The position numbers and the translations under genes were made by a program. A stretch of 64,000 nt of DNA from Pseudomonas putida. GTDB lineage: Bacteria; Pseudomonadota; Gammaproteobacteria; Pseudomonadales; Pseudomonadaceae. A model generated the notes under the pieces. It searched no databases. It was not told where the DNA came from and worked only from the letters and a program-made list of their open reading frames with translations. The stretch covers positions 3,968,001-4,032,000 of the forward strand of contig NZ_CP039371.1 of the NCBI RefSeq assembly GCF_005080685.1, given 5' to 3'. This document shows positions 57,826-64,000 of the stretch, one piece after another (positions within the stretch are counted from its first letter, which is position 1; each line of letters begins with the position of its first letter).

Positions 57826-59517
57826 TCAGACCTCACCTTCAAAATGCGCCAGACGCTCGTTGATGTCGCTGCGGGCCTTGCGGATCTGGTGTTCGTCCTG
57901 GGTGTCGAGCATCTGCTGGAAATAGTTGGCCAGCGCGGCGACATGGTCGCGGCCATCGCCGAGGCTTTCCTGGTACAAGCGGTCGAGCCGGGCCAGCAGC
58001 AGCGTGTTGATCTGCTGGTCGCGGGGGTGCACTTTCAGGGCTTCGAGGGCAGCCAGGCGCTGGGCGATCTCTTCTGGCTGCAGCACACCGGGGTTGTTCT
58101 CGATCACCAGGCGGCGAGTTTCGCCATTGACCGGCAGGTACACCTGCGCCTCCAACAGCCCGTTGTTGTCATAGGTGAAGCGCACTTCCAGCGATACTTC
58201 GCCGGCCTTGAGCGGCGGCACCGGGATGTCCAGTTCGCCGAGGAAGATGTTGTTGCTCACCAGCCGGCTTTCGCCCTGGTAGATCTCCAGCTTGACCAGC
58301 TTCTGGTTGTCGTGGAGCGTCGACACGGTGCGCGAGCGGCTCACGGGCACGACCGTGTTGCGCTCGATGATCGGCAGGTAATGGCCGCTCTGGTAGCCGG
58401 TGCCTTGCTGCACCGTGGTCTCGATGCCCAAGGTGTAGGGGCAGACATCGGTGAGCACCACTTCTTCGAGGGAGGCATGGCGGGCCTGCAGCGCGGCCTG
58501 GGCGGCTGCGCCCTGGGCCACCACTTGGTCCGGGTTGAGCTGCATCGAGGGAATGCGCCCGAACAACGAGGCGACCAGCTTGCGCACCAGCGGCATGCGG
58601 GTGGTGCCACCGACCAGGAGGATTTCGTCGAGCTCGGCGACCTTGATGCGGGCATCGCGCATGGCCCGCTCGATCGGCGCTCGCAGGCGGTCGAGCAATG
58701 GGCGCACGATGTCGGCAAGTTCGCCTTGGGTTAATTCCAGGTCCCACTCACGGGCCTGCTCGCGCAGCGTGAAGCGTTCGACTGGCGCCTGCCCCAGGGC
58801 ATGGCGCACCCGCTGGGCCTCGCGGCGCAGGCGCTGGGCGATGGCCGGCTGGGCAGTGTCCGGAAGGTCGGTGACGCCGACCTTGGCGATGAAGTGGGTG
58901 ACGATGAGGTCATCGAAGTCTTCACCGCCAAGGAAGTTGTCGCCGGCGCTGGCGCGAATTTCCATGACGCCGTCGAACAGTTCCAGGATCGACACGTCGA
59001 AGGTGCCGCCGCCGAGGTCGAAGACCAGGAAGTTCGCTTCGCTGCGCTGCTCGAGCCCGTAGGCCAAGGCGGCGGCGGTGGGTTCGTTGACCAGCTTTTC
59101 GACCTTCAGCCCGGCCAGTTCGCCGGCGATGCGCGTGGCCTTGCGTTGGGCATCGCTGAAATAGGCCGGCACGCTGATGACGGCTTCGTGCACCGGTTCG
59201 CCCAGGGCGCGCTCGGCGTCGGCCTTGAGGCTGCGCAGCAGCATTGCCGAGAGTTCCTCGGCGCGATAGGCGCGATTGCCAAGCTGCGTTTCCCGGGCGC
59301 TGCCCATGTAGCGTTTGAACAGCGATGCAGTGAGGTGCGGGTGGGTGTGCAGGCGCTCGCGGGCGATATCGCCTACCAGCAGTTGGCCCTGGTCGTCGAG
59401 GCCGACGACGCTTGGAGTAAGAAGCTCGCCCAAGGCATTGGGGAGTATGCGGGCCTTGTCCCCTTCCCAGACAGCCACCAGGCTGTTGGTGGTGCCCAGG
59501 TCGATACCAATGATCAC
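57826..59517 (-). CDS. hscC: Hsp70-type chaperone HscC
   Basis: A 563-residue Hsp70 relative, shorter than DnaK (about 640), with a full ATPase domain (IGIDLGTTNSLVAVWEGD, VNEPTAAALAYGL, FDLGGGTFDVSILEL, LVGGTTRMPLVRKLV) and a shortened substrate domain without the long lid. This matches E. coli HscC (Hsc62). The second GTG (59517) is the likely start because AGGAAGA lies 6 bases before it; the GTG at 59523 abuts that site. The downstream gene encodes its membrane J-like partner. Its clients are unknown. Confidence 0.9.
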   Translation of the reverse strand: MIIGIDLGTTNSLVAVWEGDKARILPNALGELLTPSVVGLDDQGQLLVGDIARERLHTHPHLTASLFKRYMGSARETQLGNRAYRAEELSAMLLRSLKADAERALGEPVHEAVISVPAYFSDAQRKATRIAGELAGLKVEKLVNEPTAAALAYGLEQRSEANFLVFDLGGGTFDVSILELFDGVMEIRASAGDNFLGGEDFDDLIVTHFIAKVGVTDLPDTAQPAIAQRLRREAQRVRHALGQAPVERFTLREQAREWDLELTQGELADIVRPLLDRLRAPIERAMRDARIKVAELDEILLVGGTTRMPLVRKLVASLFGRIPSMQLNPDQVVAQGAAAQAALQARHASLEEVVLTDVCPYTLGIETTVQQGTGYQSGHYLPIIERNTVVPVSRSRTVSTLHDNQKLVKLEIYQGESRLVSNNIFLGELDIPVPPLKAGEVSLEVRFTYDNNGLLEAQVYLPVNGETRRLVIENNPGVLQPEEIAQRLAALEALKVHPRDQQINTLLLARLDRLYQESLGDGRDHVAALANYFQQMLDTQDEHQIRKARSDINERLAHFEGEV

Positions 59518-59582
59518 TATCACTCTTCCTTAAATGATGCGGCGAAGCAGTAAAACATAGGTGGCTTGGGTTCGTCCGCCCC

Positions 59583-60137
59583 TCAGCTGAACACCCAGAG
59601 CACGCGGGTGGGCTGGTCGGTCAGGTTGGCGTATCGAAAACGTGCGTGGGGTTGCAGCTGGAAACTGTCGTTGGCGCGCAGCGTGACGGGTTCGCCGCCA
59701 TCGAGCCAGACGGTCAGCTCGCCCGCGAGCACGAAGCAGCCCTGTTCCGAGCTGTCGTCCAGGTATTCCTCGCCACTGCTGGCGCCGGGTTCGAGGTGGC
59801 TATCGAGCATGGAGAACGCACCGGAGATGGTGGGCGAGGCCAGCACATCGGTGATGCCACCTGCCAGGTGCAGGGTACGGCGCTCGTGCGGGCGGGTGAC
59901 CCAGTCGAGTTCGCGGGGTTTGTCGAGTTTGTAGAAATAGGCGGTGGAGACGCCGAGTTCTTCGCTGATGGCCGTGAGGTCGGCCACGGTCGGGCGCGAT
60001 ACGCCGCGTTCTACCTGGGAGAGAAAGCCCACCGAGCGACCGATGCGCTGGGCCAGCTCGCCCAGGGTGAGGCCCTTGAATTTGCGCAGGTCGCGTATCA
60101 GGACGGCCAGGCCTTCGATCTCTTCGTGCACTTTCAT
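59583..60137 (-). CDS. XRE-family regulator with cupin domain
   Basis: A 184-residue regulator: N-terminal helix-turn-helix (LTLGELAQRIGRSVGFLSQV, then RPTVADLTAISEELGV) and C-terminal cupin (GEEYLDDSSEQGCFVLAGEL, then DSFQLQPHARFRYANL). PuuR, which represses E. coli putrescine genes, has the same layout. It lies behind the polyamine genes on the same strand, separated by the large palindrome, so it probably regulates them, with a glutamylated polyamine or related compound as signal. The ATG at 60137 fits the HTH start; the longer frame begins in repeat-flanking DNA. Confidence 0.87.
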   Translation of the reverse strand: MKVHEEIEGLAVLIRDLRKFKGLTLGELAQRIGRSVGFLSQVERGVSRPTVADLTAISEELGVSTAYFYKLDKPRELDWVTRPHERRTLHLAGGITDVLASPTISGAFSMLDSHLEPGASSGEEYLDDSSEQGCFVLAGELTVWLDGGEPVTLRANDSFQLQPHARFRYANLTDQPTRVLWVFS

Positions 60138-60254
60138 AGTTGAATCGCGACTGTAGGACAGGCCTGGAAAGTACATGATTCGTTGCACAAAGCAAATGGT
60201 TCGCGGAGGGGCAACGGCCCGCCGGGGATTTGTGGGGGCGGCGCTTCTCTAGGC

Positions 60255-60563
60255 GTGCGCTGGAGAGGTGTGGCGCCGCACAAATCGAGCGCCGCCCGCG
60301 CGGCGCTTCGCGGGGCAAGCCCGATCCCACATTTGTTGCAACGTGCCACTGTCTGTCAGGCCATGGTTGTTCGCCTTTGGTGCACGCCGAGATGTCGCGG
60401 TGGGCCCAGGGTGCCAACACAACTATCGTGTCGGCCCGACAAGGCTGACAACCATGGCCTATCAGGCATAGGTTCGTTGCAACAAATGTGGGAGCGGGCT
60501 TGCCCCGCGAAGCGCCGAGCGGGCGGCGCTCGATTTGTGCGGCACTACACCTCTCCAGCGCAC
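60255..60563. repeat. 309-base composite palindrome, largest copy
   Basis: The left arm 60255-60370 and right arm 60448-60563 are inverted copies of 116 bases each, about 105 identical by my hand alignment, around a 77-base loop. In order from the outside the arms hold GTGCGCTGGAGAGGTGT, the palindromic unit ATCGAGCGCCGCCCG, a REP-like GCGGGGCAAGCCCG, CCCACATTTGTTGCAACG and CAGGCCATGGTTGT. The 497-base gap between spuC and the XRE gene holds this and no gene. Partial units continue to about 60600. Confidence 0.88.
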
Positions 60564-60634
60564 ACGTCGCGATGCGCCGCGCGGGCGCGCCCGATCTCAA
60601 GGCCGCTGAAAATACCCCGCCAAGCCCCCGCCCC

Positions 60635-61993
60635 TCAACGAACCGCCTCGTACGTCAGATCCAGACACTTGCGCGCCTTCTCCACCAACTCATCGATCTC
60701 CTCGATGCTGATCACCAGCGGCGGCGCGATGATCATGGTGTCGCCCACGGCGCGCATGATCAGGCCGCTGTCGAAGCAGTGCTGGCGGCAGATCATGCCG
60801 ACCCCTTGGCCCTCGTAGCGGGCGCGGGTGGCCTTGTCCTTCACCAGCTCGATCGCACCGAGCATGCCCAGCCCACGCACTTCGCCCACCAGCGGATGGT
60901 CGGCCAGCGCGCGCAGGCGCTGTTGCAGATACGGGGCGGTCTTCTCGTGTACCTGCTCGATGATCTTCTCCTCGCGCAGGATGCGCAGGTTCTCCAGCCC
61001 CACCGCCGCCGCCACCGGGTGCCCGGAATAGGTGAAGCCATGGTTGAAGTCGCCACCTTCGCCGATCACCTTCGCCACCTCATCCCGCACGATCACGCCC
61101 CCCATGGGGATGTAACCGGAGGTCAGGCCCTTGGCGATGGTCATCAGGTCGGGCTCGAGGTCGTAGTAGTCGGTGCCGAACCACTGGCCGGTGCGGCCGA
61201 AGCCACAGATCACTTCGTCGGCGACGAAGAGGATGTCGTACTTGGCGAGAATCTCCTTGATCTTCGGCCAGTAGGTCTGTGGCGGGATGATGACGCCACC
61301 GGCACCCTGGATCGGCTCGGCGATGAAAGCGGCGACGTTGTCCACGCCGACTTCGAGGATCTTGGCTTCCAACTGCTCGGCCGCCCACACGCCGAAGTCG
61401 GCCTCGCTCATGTCACCGCCTTCGCCATACCAGTACGGCTGGGCAATGTGCACGATATCCGGGATCGAACCGCCCTGCTGGTGCATGCCGCTCATGCCAC
61501 CCAGGCCCGCGCCCGCCACGGTGGAGCCGTGGTAACCGTTGATGCGGCCGATGATCACCTTCTTGTTCTTCTGGCCCTTGATCGCCCAGTAGTGGCGGAC
61601 CATGCGCAGCACGGTGTCGTTGCCTTCGGAGCCGGAACCGGTGAAGAACACATGGTTCATGCCTTTCGGGGCCACGTCGGCGATCGCCTTGGCCAGCTCC
61701 AACGCGGGCGGGTGCGCGGTCTGGAAGAACAGGTTATAGTACGGCAGTTGCTTCATCTGCGCGCTGGCGACCTCGGCCAGCTCGTCGCGGCCGTAGCCGA
61801 TCGCCACGCACCACAGGCCCGCCATGCCATCGAGGATCTTGTTGCCCTCGCTGTCCCAGAGGTACACGCCCTTGGCCGAGGTGATGATGCGCGGGCCTTT
61901 CTCGGCCAGTTGCTTGACATCGCTGAAGGGGGCCAGGTGGTGGTCCCGGCTCATCGCTTGCCAGGCCAGGGTCTGCGAATTCTGTTCACTCAT
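60635..61993 (-). CDS. spuC: Polyamine:pyruvate aminotransferase
   Basis: A 452-residue class III PLP aminotransferase. It has the SpuC-type motifs KGVYLWDSEGNKILDGMAGL, WCVAIGYGRDELAEVASAQM, FFTGSGSEGNDTVLRMVRHY, GRINGYHGSTVAGAGLGGM, FVADEVICGFGRTGQW and the Lys of TIAKGLTSGYIPMGG. It moves an amino group from putrescine, cadaverine or related polyamines to pyruvate. GGAG stands 8 bases before the ATG at 61993. It is third in order behind the glutamylpolyamine synthetase and PuuD-type hydrolase genes, as in P. putida. Confidence 0.92.
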   Translation of the reverse strand: MSEQNSQTLAWQAMSRDHHLAPFSDVKQLAEKGPRIITSAKGVYLWDSEGNKILDGMAGLWCVAIGYGRDELAEVASAQMKQLPYYNLFFQTAHPPALELAKAIADVAPKGMNHVFFTGSGSEGNDTVLRMVRHYWAIKGQKNKKVIIGRINGYHGSTVAGAGLGGMSGMHQQGGSIPDIVHIAQPYWYGEGGDMSEADFGVWAAEQLEAKILEVGVDNVAAFIAEPIQGAGGVIIPPQTYWPKIKEILAKYDILFVADEVICGFGRTGQWFGTDYYDLEPDLMTIAKGLTSGYIPMGGVIVRDEVAKVIGEGGDFNHGFTYSGHPVAAAVGLENLRILREEKIIEQVHEKTAPYLQQRLRALADHPLVGEVRGLGMLGAIELVKDKATRARYEGQGVGMICRQHCFDSGLIMRAVGDTMIIAPPLVISIEEIDELVEKARKCLDLTYEAVR

Positions 61994-62039
61994 TGACTGC
62001 ACTCCATCAGGTTTTCTTATCGTTGGAAAAGGTCGGTGT

Positions 62040-62813
62040 TCAGGCGGACTTCAACAGCATCTGGCGCAATACCGAACGCTGCCGGCAGGCCTTGCCGAAG
62101 GACTGGAAGATGGTCAGGTAATGCGGGTTGTCCATGACCTGGAACTCGGGGTGCCATTGCACGGCCAGGGCAAACCCCTTGCTGTCGGGCACCGAGATCG
62201 CTTCGACCAGGCCATCCGGCGCCAACGCTTCCACCCTCAGCCCAGGGGCCAGCACATTGATGCCCTGGCCGTGGATGGAGTTGACGTCGATGATCGCCGG
62301 CAGGCCCATGCGGTCGAGCATGCCGCCCGGTTCGATGTGCATGGTGTGCCTTGGGCCGTATTGCTTCTCGATGGGCTCGCCCTTGCCCTCGCGATGGTCC
62401 ATGAACACGCCTGTCTCATGGACCTTCTGGTGCAAGGTGCCACCCAGCGCCACGTTCATCTCCTGAAAGCCTCGGCAGATACCGAGCACCGGCACACCCG
62501 CGGCGATGGCCGCACGCATCAGCGGCAACGTGGTGGCATCGCGCAGAGGGTCGTGATGGGTACCCGTGGCACTGGCCGGGCCGTCGTAGTGGTACGGTTC
62601 GATGTTGGACGGCGAGCCGGTGAAGATCAGCCCATCCACCACGTCGAGGATGTCGTCGCTATCGATCAGCTCGGCGAGGCTGGGTATCACGATGGGCAAG
62701 CCACACGCCGCCTTGGCTGCCGCGCGCGCATACTTCTCGCTGATGGTCTGGGTCGCATGCTGCTCGATCACGCTCGTGCATGCGGTGATGCCGATAACGG
62801 GCACACGGGGCAT
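62040..62813 (-). CDS. puuD: Gamma-glutamyl-gamma-aminobutyrate hydrolase (class I amidotransferase)
   Basis: A 257-residue cytoplasmic hydrolase that would release GABA and glutamate from gamma-glutamyl-GABA. The nucleophile Cys is in VLGICRGFQEMNVA, the His in VQWHPEFQVMDN, and the family marks FTGSPSNIEPYHY and DVNSIHGQGI are present. CCGGAGGAAG precedes the ATG at 62813. It lies between the aminotransferase (46-base gap) and the synthetase (68-base gap) on the same strand, so one operon is likely. P. aeruginosa calls the equivalent SpuA. Confidence 0.92.
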   Translation of the reverse strand: MPRVPVIGITACTSVIEQHATQTISEKYARAAAKAACGLPIVIPSLAELIDSDDILDVVDGLIFTGSPSNIEPYHYDGPASATGTHHDPLRDATTLPLMRAAIAAGVPVLGICRGFQEMNVALGGTLHQKVHETGVFMDHREGKGEPIEKQYGPRHTMHIEPGGMLDRMGLPAIIDVNSIHGQGINVLAPGLRVEALAPDGLVEAISVPDSKGFALAVQWHPEFQVMDNPHYLTIFQSFGKACRQRSVLRQMLLKSA

Positions 62814-62881
62814 ATCTTCCTCCGGCAAATCCAGTTTGCGAGTGGTGTTGAAAAAGGGGGGCGGTGTCGCTACGCCAGCGA

Positions 62882-64000
62882 CTACAAGAACCAGCGGTAT
62901 TCGCGGGCATCGATGTGGTTCATAAAATCCAGTTGCTCCTGGTACTTGTTTTCGCAGTAGACCATCACGAACTCACTGCCCAGGCCTTGGTTGATCACTG
63001 GGTGGTGACGCATCGCAGCCAGGGCGCTCAGGGCATCCTTGGGGAAGTCGATGCCGCTCTGGCGGTTGTCGTTGAGCGGCGCGATCGGTTCGACGGCGCG
63101 ATCCAGGCCATGCTCCATCCCGGTCAGGATGGCGGCCAATACCAGGTACGGGTTGGCATCGGCGCCGGCGAGGCGGTGCTCGATGCGCAGGTTGCGCGGG
63201 TCGGACTCGGGGATGCGAATGCACGCGTCACGGTCCTCGAAGCCCCAGCTGGCCTTGCTCGCCGCGTTGACCATGGCGCCGTAGCGGCGGTAGGCGTTGT
63301 GGTTGGGGGCGAAGATCGGCATGCAGTGCGGCAGCAGCTCCAGGCACCCCGCCACCGCATGGCGCAGCTTGCGTTGCTCGGCACCCGCCAGCAGGTTGTT
63401 GCCGGCATCGTCGTACAGGCTCACGTGCACATGCATGCCACTGCCCGGCGCATTCAGGTAAGGCTTGCTCATGAAGCTGGCGCGGTAGCCGTGCTTCAGG
63501 GCGATACCCCGTGTACTGCGACAGAACAGCGCCGACCAGTCTGCCGCGGCGAGGGCATCGTCACTGTGGGAGAAGTTGATCTCGAACTGGCCAGGGCCAA
63601 GCTCCGCGGTGATGACGTTGGCCGGCACGCCCTGCTCGTTGGCGCCATCGACCATCTCGTGCAGCACCTGCGAGAAGCGTGACAGCCGCTCGATGTGCAT
63701 GTTCGGCTGGTCGTCCTGGTCGTCGGTGGCCGTGTCGCGTGGGAACTGGGGAAGGCCGTTGTCGAGCTTGCGGTCGAACAGGTAGAACTCCAGTTCGAAC
63801 GCCACCACCGGGCGGATACCGCGCTTGGCCAGGCGCTGAAGCACGCGGGCCAGCACTTCACGGGGCTCGAACTCGATAGACTTGGCAGTGCCATCGGAGG
63901 TGATGAGCATCTGCGCGATGGGTTCCTTTTCCCAGCGCACCGGTTTCAAGGTGCCCGGCACCAGGCGCCGAACGGCATCGGGGTCGCCATCGGCGAAGCA
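62882..64000 (-). CDS. spuB: Gamma-glutamylpolyamine synthetase (glutamine synthetase family), N terminus cut by window edge
   Basis: About 372 C-terminal residues are visible; the family is about 450 long, so the first 80 or so lie outside. Glutamine synthetase catalytic motifs are present: VVAFELEFYLF (Glu pair), GPGQFEINFSHSDDALAAAD, GHGSGMHVHVSLYD-like PGSGMHVHVSLYDD, and the ATP-side NPYLVLAAILTGMEHG. It ligates glutamate to putrescine or another polyamine using ATP. The PuuD and SpuC genes downstream support SpuB/PuuA rather than GlnA. The frame is open through position 64000. Confidence 0.92.
   Translation of the reverse strand, partial: CFADGDPDAVRRLVPGTLKPVRWEKEPIAQMLITSDGTAKSIEFEPREVLARVLQRLAKRGIRPVVAFELEFYLFDRKLDNGLPQFPRDTATDDQDDQPNMHIERLSRFSQVLHEMVDGANEQGVPANVITAELGPGQFEINFSHSDDALAAADWSALFCRSTRGIALKHGYRASFMSKPYLNAPGSGMHVHVSLYDDAGNNLLAGAEQRKLRHAVAGCLELLPHCMPIFAPNHNAYRRYGAMVNAASKASWGFEDRDACIRIPESDPRNLRIEHRLAGADANPYLVLAAILTGMEHGLDRAVEPIAPLNDNRQSGIDFPKDALSALAAMRHHPVINQGLGSEFVMVYCENKYQEQLDFMNHIDAREYRWFL

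Overview
The window looks like chromosome of a Pseudomonas of the P. putida group. It is GC-rich and densely coded, uses GTG and TTG starts, carries short palindromic REP-type repeats between genes, and many proteins match families I know from P. putida (a 403-residue creatinase, the fused dehydroshikimate dehydratase QuiC1, an aromatic amino acid decarboxylase, SpuB/PuuD/SpuC polyamine genes, OprD porin, GlxA-type regulators). I see no rRNA, tRNA, CRISPR array, complete insertion sequence or prophage. Both edges cut genes: pssA on the left and a glutamylpolyamine synthetase on the right.

Layout. 1-7431: pssA, then the creatine module (GlxA-type regulator CahR, MHS-family transporter, creatinase) and katG. 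7614-14135: DMT transporter, aldo/keto reductase, PAS-GGDEF-EAL protein, a small membrane protein, a second GlxA-type regulator and a TetR regulator. 14333-17922: quiC1 divergent from a shikimate-permease-like MHS transporter, with a 17-bp palindrome between them that resembles a PcaR box. 18013-28289: aromatic amino acid decarboxylase, LysR, YebC-like protein, an amine-oxidase/OPA-transporter/LysR unit, DUF2784 protein, trans-aconitate methyltransferase and a GABA permease divergent from a MocR-type regulator (28625-30049).

30337-36261 is the accessory region, visibly AT-richer. It holds an intact S-type-pyocin-like toxin with a 4-bp-overlapping putative immunity gene, then a 96-bp displaced copy of part of the upstream mocR gene, then a chemotaxis transducer. 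After that comes a wrecked HNH DNase bacteriocin that keeps only the last residues of its nuclease domain, still followed by an intact Im9-like immunity gene, and one more immunity-like orphan. The region has gained and decayed interbacterial weapons while keeping the resistance genes.

36657-41607: an HlyD/RbbA/YhhJ-type ABC exporter operon. 41644-44391: lipoprotein, small membrane protein, AhpD-like protein and LysR. 44395-56128: a probable catabolic locus made of a beta-lactamase-fold amide/ester hydrolase, omega-aminotransferase and aldehyde dehydrogenase, divergent from a GntR regulator and next to an OprD porin and a full peptide-type ABC importer. The set would suit uptake, hydrolysis and oxidation of an omega-amino acid oligomer or amide. 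56455-59517: HscC (Hsp70) with a membrane J-like partner. 59583-64000: XRE-cupin regulator and gamma-glutamyl polyamine catabolism genes.

The most unusual DNA structure is a family of GC-rich composite palindromes. The largest (60255-60563) has two 116-base arms around a 77-base loop. A related element lies at 11858-12062, fragments are at 34189-34312, and a single unit is at 56394-56421.
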